Positions 54,906-63,936 of a stretch of 64,000 bases of DNA are shown here, piece by piece. The translations under genes were made by a program, and so were the position numbers. This DNA comes from Intestinibacillus sp. Marseille-P6563 (lineage in GTDB: Bacteria; Bacillota; Clostridia; Oscillospirales; Butyricicoccaceae). The notes below the pieces were generated by a model, which did no database searches, was not told the origin of the DNA, and was given only the letters and a program-made list of their open reading frames with translations. Each line of letters opens with the position of its first letter. The stretch's first letter is position 1. The DNA is taken from NCBI RefSeq assembly GCF_900604335.1, contig NZ_UWOD01000001.1:1487629-1551628 (forward strand). The letters run 5' to 3'.

Positions 54906-55037
54906 AACCTTTTCACTTGGCATTATGCCCTTGTCAAGAATAGTTTGCATTTTCATGTATTGGTCCTCCTGTCCCTGATTGGCCTTGCTGAGGAGGATGA
55001 ATGTATTTCCTTCCTCACTCACTGCCGAGAAATTCAA
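54855..55037 (-). pseudogene. short unrecognised ORF at the element B recombinase end
   Basis: 60 codons (NFSAVSEEGNTFILLSKANQ, EDQYMKMQTILDKGIMPSEK) on the minus strand, overlapping the last 17 codons of recombinase B. The protein is ordinary in composition and could be the 5' fragment of a gene interrupted by insertion of the recombinase module. Not recognised. Confidence 0.35.
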
Positions 55038-55098
55038 TCCCCCAAGAGGGGAGCGGCCGGGGAGGACTCCGACCGCCGTATCTGCCGCCGTTCACGGC

Positions 55099-55716
55099 TC
55101 AGTCCTTTTTCGGGTAAGCATGGCGTTTCACACGCTCAACACCGAAGGATTTGGCGACCTTATCAATAATTTTGTTTTTGCGGTTGGTCATTGCCGCAGA
55201 GGACGGCAGCTTGCCCGTCTGCTCGGCTTCAGCCTGGCGCATCTCCTCAAGCTGCGTACCCTTGCCGAAATGCTCAAAAAAGAAATCCTGCTGTGCTTCG
55301 GTACAGTTCTCATCAATGATGCGGCGCACTTGTTCTGCCTGAGGATTCTCCGGCTCCGGCCCGGCGAACAGTGCGTCTTCCGGGCTGCCGCTCTTGTCGG
55401 CAATCGCATCCCAGGGATCTACGGCATCCTCGTTATTTGGATCCGATATGTAGCTGTTGGCCTTTGCCTCAAACAAGGGATCGCACAGTTCGTCCTGGTA
55501 ACGGTCATTCAAATCCATGTCATGGTCAGAGGAATCGAGGATAAGCGTCAGTTCCAGTGACAGGTCTTTGCCGACCTCCAGTTTTTGCGTAACCATGCGT
55601 TTAGCGTCTGGATCCCAAGCCTCGTAACAGTAATATTTTCCGTCCGAGGACAGGTAGCAGGTACGGTTGCGGTTGTAGTTGCTCTTGCGTTTCTTTGAAT
55701 CGTTGTTTCTCGACAT
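55099..55716 (-). CDS. sigma-like/RNA polymerase-associated ICE protein
   Basis: 205 residues from ATG 55716 after GAAAGGAAC. Basic start (RNNDSKKRKSNYNRNRTCYLSSDG) then KYYCYEAWDPDAKRMVTQKLEVGKDLSLELTLILDSSDHDMDLNDRYQDEL, a spacer ADKSGSPEDALFA, and a C-terminal helix-turn-helix-like region (AAMTNRKNKIIDKVAKSFGVERVKR). It is of a type common in clostridial conjugative elements and looks sigma-like in its C-terminal half. Confidence 0.75.
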   Translation of the reverse strand: MSRNNDSKKRKSNYNRNRTCYLSSDGKYYCYEAWDPDAKRMVTQKLEVGKDLSLELTLILDSSDHDMDLNDRYQDELCDPLFEAKANSYISDPNNEDAVDPWDAIADKSGSPEDALFAGPEPENPQAEQVRRIIDENCTEAQQDFFFEHFGKGTQLEEMRQAEAEQTGKLPSSAAMTNRKNKIIDKVAKSFGVERVKRHAYPKKD

Positions 55717-55776
55717 TTTTGTTCCTTTCTCGCCTTCGGCGTGACCGAGAGGAGTCAGGAACAAACGCAAAGAGCC

Positions 55777-55828
55777 GATTTTGAAACGTAAATGGCCAGA
55801 TGACTATGAAACCTTACGTTTCAAAATC
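55777..55828. repeat. 15-bp perfect inverted repeat
   Basis: GATTTTGAAACGTAA (55777-55791) is inverted at 55814-55828, with AAATGGCC nearby also inverted at 55833-55840. It lies just upstream of the 55716 gene near the probable edge of element B. It may be an operator or a terminal structure. Confidence 0.75.
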
Positions 55829-55989
55829 ATCCGGCCATTTGGTAGTTCGCAATCGACTCCGTTGCTCGGTATGAATAGACAATAATTTATAAACTTATGG
55901 TTTTTACTGATGCTTTGTCACACCATATTCTTACAATGTTGTGACACTGAGGGCATTTCATTTCAATATAAATTTTTTCCTTGGGAATG

Positions 55990-56280
55990 CTGTCATGGGG
56001 TTTTGCATAATATAGCATATTTCTTTACCGTAGATTGCCTGCAATCGTTTCTTTGAACAGTGCAGCAAGTTTTCCCCCCTATAAAGCACCTCACCTGAAA
56101 TGGAATAATTAGAACTAAGTAAGCCCATAACGGCCTTGCATACCGTCGTTTTTCCTGCCCCAGAGCTGCCCACAATGGACAACATTTCTCCTCCATCTAT
56201 TGAAAAAGAAATATCCTTTGCAATTTCTTCACCCGTTTTGAGAGTAATAGTGAGATCTCTGACGTCAAGAAACACTGATC
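55990..56280 (-). pseudogene. nickel/peptide-type ABC ATPase, both ends missing
   Basis: FLDVRDLTITLKTGEEIAKDISFSIDGGEMLSIVGSSGAGKTTVCKAVMGLL and the Q-loop CYIMQNPMTAF belong to DppD/NikD-type ATPases. The sequence then breaks into PRKKF; the signature and Walker B are lost. Its start is fused to the permease fragment upstream. Confidence 0.85.
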
Positions 56281-56519
56281 TGGTCCTCCTTGCCAATAAA
56301 ATAATCTGCATATTGCTCAGAGAGTGTACCATCCAGGCCAAGTTCAACTCTCATTGCTTGGATTTGTTCTTCTGTTGCGAACAATGTAGTCTTTCTTACA
56401 AGCATTTCTGCCGGATCTGTACCGGTAAATATCTGCAAGCAAAAACTGAGAGTAACGACTCCCAAAATCACAATTAGCAAGGTTATAATACGTTTTACAA
56501 TTCGCGCACTGATCCCCAT
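56265..56519 (-). pseudogene. nickel/peptide-type ABC permease, N-terminal fragment
   Basis: RIVKRIITLLIVILGVVTLSFCLQIFTGTDPAEML and the segment RVELGLDGTLSEQYADYF match the first 75 residues of DppB/NikB permeases (normally about 310). It then runs into ATPase sequence in another frame, so the rest of this permease and the second permease gene have been deleted. Confidence 0.85.
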
Positions 56520-56694
56520 ACTGAACAACTGATTTGCCCCCCATTCGCTCGCGGTTAGACATCGCTAACTGACACCCTTAAAAAGAACCGCTGAACGCGG
56601 CTCTTTTCACCATTCTCTAATTAACGTCAATTATGATAGCACAAGATCATATATTCGTCTATAACTGTTTAGGTCAAGTCTTAATCCATTTAGG

Positions 56695-57663
56695 TCACGA
56701 GTATTTCAAACGATATGCGATAGGAGTCATTTCGTATACTGATTTGAATGCCCCAGAAAACTTTCCTTGATTTTCATACCCTGCAAGACTGGCAATTTCA
56801 CCCACACTCAATGTCGGCTCTGACCTAAGTAATTCCGCAGCAGCCTCCATCCGTTTCCTTTTCATAAACGTGCCTAGAGAAGCACCGGAAATTGACTTAA
56901 AGCAGCGTTTCATACTTGATTCCGAAACCCCATAAATCTCTGCTATCTCAGAAATATTTTTTTGTGTAAAAGGATTTTCAATAATATACTGATAGACCTG
57001 TTGAGTCCGCCGGGATACTTTCTCCGTAAACTGTTGGGGCGGCTCCACATAACTGTTATCCAGTTGGCTTAATAAAAGTAAGATTTCCAGGATTTTCAGC
57101 CAGTAATACGGCAATCTTATCTGGTTCTCAACGCTCAAGATCTCTGCAAAAATATGGTCGATTTTTTGTTTGGATTTTATTAAAAGAACACGTCCTTCCG
57201 GACATAGAGTTGTGCGGATTTTTTGCAAGTCTATATGCCACTTAGAGAATTCATTGTCGAGAGTCGTCTGGGCTGTTTCTAGCTCCAAGAGAATGGTTAT
57301 ACCTTTATATTTATTGAAAGGGATTCTTGAATTGACAATAACCCGTTTATCATGGTATAGGCCAGATATACTTAAATCCTTTTCACCCAAGAAGGTAATT
57401 CCGCCTCCGACCATTTCAACTTCGTGTCCGCCCTCAAGGCAATAATTTATTTCTAAAAAATCTTTTTGGACATTTAGTGGCTGATAGCAAGAACTTAGAT
57501 TTAGATCATTAAAAGACAGTTGAATACCTGGCGCAATATTATAACAGTGCATTTCCCCAGACCCGCTCTCATACTCGTATCGCCGGAGGGTATAAAACTG
57601 GCGGGGCGTATCATCTGTATAATAAAATGCTCTGAATTCCGGAATATCAACAACATCAGCCAT
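56695..57663 (-). CDS. AraC-family transcriptional regulator
   Basis: 322 residues. The C-terminal double helix-turn-helix is complete: NISEIAEIYGVSESSMKRCFKSISGASLGTFMKRKRMEAAAELL and LSVGEIASLAGYENQGKFSGAFKSVYEMTPIAYR. The N-terminal 200 residues are an unrecognised sensing domain. This type often sits with nickel/metallophore ABC operons; here the operon downstream is collapsed. Confidence 0.92.
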   Translation of the reverse strand: MADVVDIPEFRAFYYTDDTPRQFYTLRRYEYESGSGEMHCYNIAPGIQLSFNDLNLSSCYQPLNVQKDFLEINYCLEGGHEVEMVGGGITFLGEKDLSISGLYHDKRVIVNSRIPFNKYKGITILLELETAQTTLDNEFSKWHIDLQKIRTTLCPEGRVLLIKSKQKIDHIFAEILSVENQIRLPYYWLKILEILLLLSQLDNSYVEPPQQFTEKVSRRTQQVYQYIIENPFTQKNISEIAEIYGVSESSMKRCFKSISGASLGTFMKRKRMEAAAELLRSEPTLSVGEIASLAGYENQGKFSGAFKSVYEMTPIAYRLKYS

Positions 57664-57767
57664 ACTTATTTGCCCTTTCTTGGAAATCGTGATTGACTAA
57701 AGAAAATGATAACGCAAGTGTATTCTAATTTCAACAAGGATATGTAATTGAAGTATAATTAAAAGCA

Positions 57768-57800
57768 GGACACATGCCACACGGTGTGTAGCATGTGTCC
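57768..57800. terminator. long hairpin at the edge of the remnant
   Basis: GGACACATGC (57768-57777) pairs with GCATGTGTCC (57791-57800). A second hairpin (GGCCG-GG-CCC with GGG-CGGCC, about 57843-57864), followed by TTGATTTTTT, lies just downstream and looks like a terminator. Confidence 0.7.
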
Positions 57801-57979
57801 CAACTTACTGAACCCTAGACGGTTTTAAATGATACCCTTATGCGGCCGGGCCCTTTGGGCGGCCCTTGATTTTTTCCAAAGATCGTGAACCGATCCCCCG
57901 CCCGAAGGCTCTTATATACAGATGCATCGAAGAAAGGCGGCTGGGACCAACCCGTCGCCTGACAGAAAGGAGAAGCGGT

Positions 57980-58537
57980 ATGCAAGATGAAATATGGGTC
58001 GAGCGATTGCAGCAGGGCGACCGGACCGCGTTTGATGAGCTCTACACCCGGTACCGGGATGAAGCGCTGCGCACCGCCAGCCTGATCACGGGCAGCCGCG
58101 CCGACGGTGAGGATGTGGTACAAGAAGCCTTCGTACAGTGTTACCAGCGCATCGGACAGCTGCGCGACCGAAGCAAATTCAAGGCCTGGTTGTTTACCCT
58201 ACTGACGCGGGCGGCCTGGAAATACTGCCGCAAACGCGGCCGGGAAGAGCCGGTCAGTGAATTTTTCGACGATGCCGAAAAGGCCGGCGAATCGGCGCTG
58301 GGCGCCGTGCTACGCACCGAACAGAGCCGGGAACTTTTCGCCGCCGTGCAGGCGCTCGATGACAAGCAGCGTACGGTCGTTGTGCTGTATTATTACAACG
58401 ACATGTCGGTGCGCGACATTGCCCATGTGCTCGGCTGCCGGGAAGGGACGGTCAAATCCCGTCTGTTTTCCGCCCGGCGCAATCTGCAAAAGGCCATGGG
58501 ACAAAAAAACGATGAATGGGAGGGCGTGAGGATATGA
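57980..58537 (+). CDS. ECF-type sigma factor
   Basis: 185 residues from ATG 57980 behind AAAGGAGAAG. Region 2: TAFDELYTRYRDEALRTASLITGSRADGEDVVQEAFVQCYQRI. Region 4: RTVVVLYYYNDMSVRDIAHVLGCREGTVKSRLFSARRNLQKAM. The stop overlaps the next start (ATGA). It likely responds to an envelope or metabolic stress transmitted by the next protein. Confidence 0.93.
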   Translation: MQDEIWVERLQQGDRTAFDELYTRYRDEALRTASLITGSRADGEDVVQEAFVQCYQRIGQLRDRSKFKAWLFTLLTRAAWKYCRKRGREEPVSEFFDDAEKAGESALGAVLRTEQSRELFAAVQALDDKQRTVVVLYYYNDMSVRDIAHVLGCREGTVKSRLFSARRNLQKAMGQKNDEWEGVRI

Positions 58538-59322
58538 AAGATTTGGAACTGGATGCGCAGCTTCGTCAAACGTTACACGAAAGCGTGGAAAATCTCCAGG
58601 CGGACGACAATCTGAAAGCGAGGATCGATCTTATGGTACAGAAAAAACACACACGCAGCGTATGGAAAAAGGTCACAGTCGGCTTGGCGGCAGCACTGTG
58701 CCTGACCATGGCAGGCGCCCTGGCCAGCGGGCAGTTTGCCTCTCTGCAAACCAGCCTGAACCCCGAGGATATGCAGTTTTCGGTGGAGGACTTGCAGAAG
58801 GACACGGCCCAGATCGCGGATGGTATCACCATTCCCGAACAGCTGGCGGGCTATGATTTCCAGAAGGGCTGTGTACAATACACCGACAAACTGGATGACG
58901 ACGGCAACCGGCTGGACTCCTATCCGAGTCTGGAGGCCGACTACGGCACCAGCATCAACGGCGACGGCACGGTCTTGACCTACACCGCGCGGGCCTATGA
59001 CAACGATTTGGACGGCGCGGACGCCCCCCCGGCCCAGTCGTATGAGGGCCAGCCGAACGAGACCCGGGAGATTGACGGCGTGACGGTCACCTATCATGCG
59101 GACCGCTATCTCTTCCTGCCCGAAGATATGCAGCCGACCGCCGAAGAACAGGCCCTTGCAGACAACAACGAACTGTACATCTCCTACGGCGTAGCCGAGC
59201 GCGAGGAAGATACCTATCAGTACGTTTCCTGGCAGGTGGGCGATGTTGTCTATGAGCTGCTTACCAAGGATACCACCCTTTCGGCAGACGATCTGTTTGC
59301 CGCAGCGGCCGATGCCCTATAA
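58534..59322 (+). CDS. probable membrane anti-sigma factor
   Basis: 262 residues. Cytoplasmic N-terminus (LDAQLRQTLHESVENLQADDNLKARIDLMVQKK), one membrane helix (VTVGLAAALCLTMAGALAS, about 52-70) and an extracellular domain (YDFQKGCVQYTDKLDDDGN, GTVLTYTARAYDND). Overlap with an ECF sigma gene makes an anti-sigma role likely, although no ZAS-type zinc motif is present. Confidence 0.78.
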   Translation: MKDLELDAQLRQTLHESVENLQADDNLKARIDLMVQKKHTRSVWKKVTVGLAAALCLTMAGALASGQFASLQTSLNPEDMQFSVEDLQKDTAQIADGITIPEQLAGYDFQKGCVQYTDKLDDDGNRLDSYPSLEADYGTSINGDGTVLTYTARAYDNDLDGADAPPAQSYEGQPNETREIDGVTVTYHADRYLFLPEDMQPTAEEQALADNNELYISYGVAEREEDTYQYVSWQVGDVVYELLTKDTTLSADDLFAAAADAL

Positions 59323-59330
59323 AAACAAGC

Positions 59331-59367
59331 AGCCGTCCGGACCCCAAAGTCCGGACGGCTTTTTTTA
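59331..59367. terminator. bidirectional terminator
   Basis: AGCCGTCCGGAC pairs perfectly with GTCCGGACGGCT, 6-nt loop, followed by seven T residues on the plus strand. It separates the anti-sigma gene from the converging histidine kinase gene. Confidence 0.93.
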
Positions 59368-61869
59368 TGTGAGCGATTGCAACAGTTTGCACAGCGCAGC
59401 AAAATCGATGGGCTTTACGATGTGGGCATTCATCCCGGCCGCCTGAGTCTCGGCAATATCCTCGGGGAAGGCATTGGCCGTGACCGCAATGATGGGAATG
59501 GTGCGCGCATCCGCGCGTTCCATGGCGCGGATGGCCCGCGCAGCCTGGCAGCCGTTTAGGTTCGGCATCTGCATATCCATCAGGATGGCGTCCAGCTCGC
59601 CCGGCTTGGACGCGGCGAACGCATCCACGGCCTGCTGGCCGTCCCACGCCTGCACCATCTGGACCCCCTGCATGGACAAAATCTCGGTGGCGATCTCCAT
59701 GTTGATCTCATTGTCCTCGGCGAGCAGCAGCGTTTTTCCGGTCAGTTCAAACGGGGCTTGCTCCTTCTCAGCCGGGGCCGGTTCGGGCTCCTGTGCCGCT
59801 TGCAGCGGCAGCGTGACAGTGAATACACTGCCCTTGCCCAGTTCGCTTGTGACGCTGATTTCGCCGTCCATGCGCTTGACCAGGCTGTGGACAATGGCCA
59901 TGCCCAGGCCTGTACCGGTCACCGACCGCGCGTGAAAGCGCGTTTCCCGCGCATATGGCTCAAAGACATGCTCCAAAAATTCCTGCGACATGCCGACGCC
60001 AGTGTCCTCGACCGCGATCTGGTATTTGCCGTATTTGTGCGCCGTCTTTTCGGTCAGATGCACGGTGACCGACGCGCCCGATTCGCTGTATTTGAGGGCA
60101 TTGGACAGCAGATTGTTGAGGATTTGGGTCAGGCGTGCCGCATCGCCCAGCACCATGCGGCTGTGCAGGTCGCTGACCAAAATCAGCTCCTTTTGCTCCT
60201 GCTGGGCCTGATAGCGGAAGAGGTCGATGCAGTCCTCCACGCATTTCTGCAAATCCATGGGGTGGTAATCGAGCGAGATTTTGCCCTGCTCCATGCGGGA
60301 GATCTCGAGCACATCGTTGATGAGGTCGAGCATCTGCCGGCCGGAGCGCTGGATTTTGTCCAGCGTTTCGCGCATCTTGTCCGGCTCATCCAGACTGTGC
60401 TGCGCCAGTTCGGACAGGCCGATGATGGCATGCAGCGGGGTGCGCATATCGTGCGACATGTTGCTGAAAAACGCATTTTTATCCGCTTCGCTGCGGCGAG
60501 ACAGTTCAAGCGCATTTTGCAGCAGCTCGAGCTGCTCGAGCTGGCGGGTCTTTTCCTCATTGACTTCCCGGAAGGCCAGCACGACTTCATCCTGGGCAAA
60601 TGCTTTGTCAAACAGGATGCTGACATGCACCCAGCGCTCGCCACCCTCAAACCGGCGCAGATAATCCCCGCCGAATTCCGATACCTGATCGTGCACCAGC
60701 TGCTGGATATTGTCCAGCGAAAAGCTGCTGGCAAACTCCTGATAGGTGCTGCTGGCGACCACTGCCTGAATGGTATGCAAAAGATCGTCGTACCGCCCCA
60801 TGGCGCCCAGTTGTTTTCTGGTATCTGGGGCGCATTTGATGGTTTCATAGGTTCCGGTCTTGTAGTTGACGCGATACAGCGCATAATACAGATTGCCCAG
60901 CGCCTGCACGGTATCATGGGTGCGCCACATGCGCCGGTTCAGCCGGAAATCGCGCACGGACAACAGTACCGCAGCCAGTAAAAACAGGCCGGACAGCACC
61001 AAAAACAGATGATAAATGGTGGTCAGTTCGCGCAAAACGGTCTGGAACGGGATGGTCAGCACGGTGGTCCAGCCGTTGCTCATCTGATAATAATACACGC
61101 CGCACAGCCATCCATCCGGACCGGTCACGCTCGCATCATAGGGCGCCAGGGAGCCGTCTTCGATGCCGTCCAGCAGGCCATCGACGTATTCCTGCGGGGT
61201 CTGCTTGTGGTTGGAGCCCTCCATATGGGACTGCAACACGGTGCCATTCTGGTCGCACAGAAAATAAGAGCTGCCTTCGGGCAGGGATTGCAGCTCGGCC
61301 GCATGAAAATCATCCGGAAAGACATCGAACATGAGCATATTGTCCGAATGCGTGGCCTTTTGCGCGATGGTAAACACCGGCTCACCGGTGATCGCGTCCT
61401 GGTACGCTGGGGTAAAAATCACTTCGCCGCCAGCCTGCATGGCCATGCGATACCATTCAGTCGCGGTGAAATCGTAGGTCTCATCCCCTTCCCAAGGGTT
61501 GGCGGCCACGATGTGCCCTTCGACGATCGCATACAGGTCCACCGACTCATCTTGCAGCACCTGCGCCATTTTGGTGAAAAAATCCTGGCTCCAGGACTGA
61601 ATCTCCTGCTCATCCACCTGGTCGACCGTCAGCTGGTCCAGATATTCGGTGCCCAGTTCCATCATGGTGCTGTATGTATCGATTTGGCTTTGTTCGGCGG
61701 CTGCATAGTTCTTGGTCAGCGATGAGCCCAGCTGCTGGGCGTTTTGCAAAAGCTGCTCCCGCATCACATAAAGACTGAATACCGTCAGTACAGCAAACAC
61801 CAGCAGAAACAAAATATGAAAACACAGATTCCGCAGCGTTGCATTGCGGACTTTGGCGTATCGTTTCAT
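59365..61869 (-). CDS. hybrid sensor histidine kinase
   Basis: 834 residues from ATG 61869 behind GGGGGAAAA. TM1 about 14-36, an extracellular dCache-like domain (40-290; GDETYDFTATEWYRMAMQAGGEV), TM2 about 292-315, a PAS-like region, then HisKA with His473 in NMSHDMRTPLHAII. HATPase boxes follow (NNLLSNALKYSESG, VEDTGVGMSQEF, GTGLGMAIV). A C-terminal receiver has Asp765 in AILMDMQMPNLNG. It should pass phosphate to the Hpt protein encoded divergently. Confidence 0.95.
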   Translation of the reverse strand: MKRYAKVRNATLRNLCFHILFLLVFAVLTVFSLYVMREQLLQNAQQLGSSLTKNYAAAEQSQIDTYSTMMELGTEYLDQLTVDQVDEQEIQSWSQDFFTKMAQVLQDESVDLYAIVEGHIVAANPWEGDETYDFTATEWYRMAMQAGGEVIFTPAYQDAITGEPVFTIAQKATHSDNMLMFDVFPDDFHAAELQSLPEGSSYFLCDQNGTVLQSHMEGSNHKQTPQEYVDGLLDGIEDGSLAPYDASVTGPDGWLCGVYYYQMSNGWTTVLTIPFQTVLRELTTIYHLFLVLSGLFLLAAVLLSVRDFRLNRRMWRTHDTVQALGNLYYALYRVNYKTGTYETIKCAPDTRKQLGAMGRYDDLLHTIQAVVASSTYQEFASSFSLDNIQQLVHDQVSEFGGDYLRRFEGGERWVHVSILFDKAFAQDEVVLAFREVNEEKTRQLEQLELLQNALELSRRSEADKNAFFSNMSHDMRTPLHAIIGLSELAQHSLDEPDKMRETLDKIQRSGRQMLDLINDVLEISRMEQGKISLDYHPMDLQKCVEDCIDLFRYQAQQEQKELILVSDLHSRMVLGDAARLTQILNNLLSNALKYSESGASVTVHLTEKTAHKYGKYQIAVEDTGVGMSQEFLEHVFEPYARETRFHARSVTGTGLGMAIVHSLVKRMDGEISVTSELGKGSVFTVTLPLQAAQEPEPAPAEKEQAPFELTGKTLLLAEDNEINMEIATEILSMQGVQMVQAWDGQQAVDAFAASKPGELDAILMDMQMPNLNGCQAARAIRAMERADARTIPIIAVTANAFPEDIAETQAAGMNAHIVKPIDFAALCKLLQSLT

Positions 61870-62031
61870 GGTTTTCCCCCTTTGATCCGGCCTGTCAAGG
61901 GCCGGAATCCTCACTGCCAGTATGGAACATCTGCGCCCATTTGTCAATCTTTTGCACCCGGCTTTGCCTGTTGCCGCTTGTCGTTTTCTGCGGTATAATA
62001 AAAATAACCTTTGGCTTATGGGAGGAACATC

Positions 62032-62409
62032 ATGGAGCAACACGTTTTTCTGCAAAAACTTCAGAAGGCTGGCATCAATACCGACCAGGCCATCGGCCGG
62101 TTTATGGGCAACACTTCGCTCTTTTTGCAATTTGTCCGCCGTTTGCCCCAGGCGCTGCGGTTTGAAGACATCCGCCGGGCGCTGGAAGCCCAGGACGATG
62201 AAACATTTTATATGTTGGTGCACACCTTAAAAGGCACGGCAGCCAACCTGTCGGCCGAAAATCTGGCCGAATGCACCCAGGCGATTTTGGTCGAATACCG
62301 CGCTTCGGGGTTCAAGCACCAAAAGAAGCTGGAAGGCCTGCTTCAGCAAGCCGAAACCGAAAGTGAAAAATTATCCCAGACGCTGCGCGAATGGGACGCG
62401 GAACATTGA
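62032..62409 (+). CDS. Hpt-domain phosphotransfer protein
   Basis: 125 residues; ATG follows GGGAGGAA. His64 in MLVHTLKGTAANLSAENL is the phosphoacceptor. It links the hybrid kinase to the response regulator next door, forming a four-step phosphorelay. Confidence 0.92.
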   Translation: MEQHVFLQKLQKAGINTDQAIGRFMGNTSLFLQFVRRLPQALRFEDIRRALEAQDDETFYMLVHTLKGTAANLSAENLAECTQAILVEYRASGFKHQKKLEGLLQQAETESEKLSQTLREWDAEH

Positions 62410-62433
62410 TCCGCGCATACAGGAGGAAGCCAT

Positions 62434-63552
62434 ATGACACGAGATACGCTGCTGATCATTGACGATTCAGAGCTGGATCTGGCGATTTTAAATGAAATTT
62501 TTAAGGGGCTGTTCCACGTCGAGTGTTTCCAGGAAGCCACACAAGCGCTCTCCTTCATCCACAAGGAGTCCGATCGGATCTGTGCGGCCCTGGTCGATAT
62601 CTGCCTGGGACGCCGCGGGGCAGGCTTTACCCTGCTGCACCGCCTGCAAACCAATCCGCTGACCACCAAACTGCCGATCATCCTCATCACGTCGGATGCC
62701 AACCGGGATTATGTCCTGCATGGTCTGGAACAGGGTGCGGCTGACTTTCTGGTCAAGCCGGTCGACCCGCACACCGTACAAAAGCGGGTATGCGATATCA
62801 TCCGCGGCGCATGGCCGCAGGGCGAAACCATTCTGGACCACCAGCAGGACCGCAGTGCTCTTACATCGACATCTCAAACGACAAACACGGACGATTTCTG
62901 CCTGCTCGACCGCCTGCCCGAGTCCCTTTCGGCCGAGCAGGCCGCACAGCTTGCCGATGACTGGCAGCAAAAATTCTCGGTTCTGTGTCAACTGCGCCCG
63001 GATGTGCACGCCATTCCTTCCCGGCGCATCCCGCGCCTGACCGGCCTGCTGGCCGATGCCTGGCGCTCCCTGCACGATGACAACAGCCTGACCGAATTGC
63101 AGGCCGCATACACCCAGCAGGCGGCGCGTTTGTGCGATTTGGGCAAGCTTGGTCTGCCCGATAGCACGGCGTCCGCCGGAGCCGAGCAGCCCGAACCCGG
63201 CCGCACCGCCTATATGCGACACACCGAATTCGGACGCGCCTTATGGCAGAGCAACAAGCCGCATCCATTCCTTTCGATCTGTGCCGACGTTGCATACTGG
63301 CATCACAAAAATTTTGATGGTACCGGCTATCCGGCGACCCCCGAACCGGTCGAGGTCCCGCTCTGGGCCCAGCTGGTCCATGCCGCATTCCGTTGCGATC
63401 TGTATTTATGCAAATATGCGGACAATCCGGATTGCTATGACCGTGCGCTGCGCGCGCTGTCCAGCGAGGCAGGCACGATTTTGTCCCCCGAAATGTTCCG
63501 CACCATCGAAGCCGCGCGCGAACCGATGGAAAATTTGCTGACCAAAGTATAA
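62434..63552 (+). CDS. response regulator with degenerate HD-GYP domain
   Basis: 372 residues, ATG behind AGGAGG. Receiver domain 1-125 with Asp55 in AALVDICLG and Lys in LVKPVDP. The C-terminal half follows the HD-GYP pattern (RLCDLGKLGLPD, MRHTEFG, YWHHKNFDGTGYP). The usual HD pair is Cys-Asp here (LCD instead of LHD), so c-di-GMP hydrolysis may be lost. Confidence 0.88.
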   Translation: MTRDTLLIIDDSELDLAILNEIFKGLFHVECFQEATQALSFIHKESDRICAALVDICLGRRGAGFTLLHRLQTNPLTTKLPIILITSDANRDYVLHGLEQGAADFLVKPVDPHTVQKRVCDIIRGAWPQGETILDHQQDRSALTSTSQTTNTDDFCLLDRLPESLSAEQAAQLADDWQQKFSVLCQLRPDVHAIPSRRIPRLTGLLADAWRSLHDDNSLTELQAAYTQQAARLCDLGKLGLPDSTASAGAEQPEPGRTAYMRHTEFGRALWQSNKPHPFLSICADVAYWHHKNFDGTGYPATPEPVEVPLWAQLVHAAFRCDLYLCKYADNPDCYDRALRALSSEAGTILSPEMFRTIEAAREPMENLLTKV

Positions 63553-63568
63553 CGCCGCTTTGTGCATC

Positions 63569-63599
63569 TGCCGGCAAATCGGTTTGCGGTTTGCCGGCA
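63569..63599 (+). terminator. hairpin after the response regulator
   Basis: TGCCGGCAAA (63569-63578) pairs perfectly with TTTGCCGGCA (63590-63599). It lies 17 nt after the stop and is followed by a short T-containing run; likely the operon terminator. Confidence 0.65.
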
Positions 63600-63625
63600 A
63601 ATGCTCTTTCGAGCGAAAAAAACAG

Positions 63626-63654
63626 TTGACAAACAAAAAACCATCTGCTAAAAT
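63626..63654 (+). promoter_or_regulatory. tRNA promoter
   Basis: TTGACA (63626-63631), a 17-nt spacer and TAAAAT (63649-63654) form a near-consensus sigma-A promoter 26 nt before the first tRNA. Confidence 0.85.
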
Positions 63655-63680
63655 TATATTTGCTTATCGGGCCGAGATAC

Positions 63681-63769
63681 GGAGAGGTATCGAAGCGGTC
63701 ATAACGAGGCGGTCTTGAAAACCGTTTGTCCGAAAGGGCGCGTGGGTTCGAATCCCACCCTCTCCGCCA
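63681..63769 (+). tRNA. tRNA-Ser (anticodon TGA)
   Basis: Acceptor arms GGAGAGG and CCTCTCC close the cloverleaf, followed by G and an encoded CCA. The anticodon loop CTTGAAA gives TGA, and the T-loop GGTTCGAATCC is intact. The long variable arm identifies a serine tRNA. Confidence 0.95.
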
Positions 63770-63806
63770 ATTTTTCATTGGCGGAAACAAGAAACTTCAT
63801 TGGTAC

Positions 63807-63896
63807 GGAGAAATACCCAAGTGGTGAAGGGGCTCCCCTGCTAAGGGAGTAGGGCGCGAAAGCGTCGCGAGGGTTCAAATCCCTCTTTCTCCGCCA
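63807..63896 (+). tRNA. tRNA-Ser (anticodon GCT)
   Basis: Acceptor GGAGAAA pairs with TTTCTCC, with encoded CCA at the end. The anticodon loop CTGCTAA gives GCT; the long variable arm GGCGCGAAAGCGTC is typical of serine tRNAs. It is transcribed with the upstream tRNA. Confidence 0.95.
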
Positions 63897-63901
63897 GAAA
63901 A

Positions 63902-63936
63902 AGACCTGTGATTCAAACGGATTGCAGGTCTTTTTT
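63902..63936 (+). terminator. terminator of the tRNA pair
   Basis: AGACCTG pairs with CAGGTCT, followed by a run of T residues. Confidence 0.88.

Noticed and set aside
57990..59385. Other GAGCGAT strings (near 57998 and 59372) as a third copy of the structured motif
   Set aside because: No GCGCCAGGAC upstream and no flanking stems.
59758..60981. 407-codon plus-strand frame opposite the histidine kinase
   Set aside because: Shadow of the kinase; no start signal and low-complexity protein.
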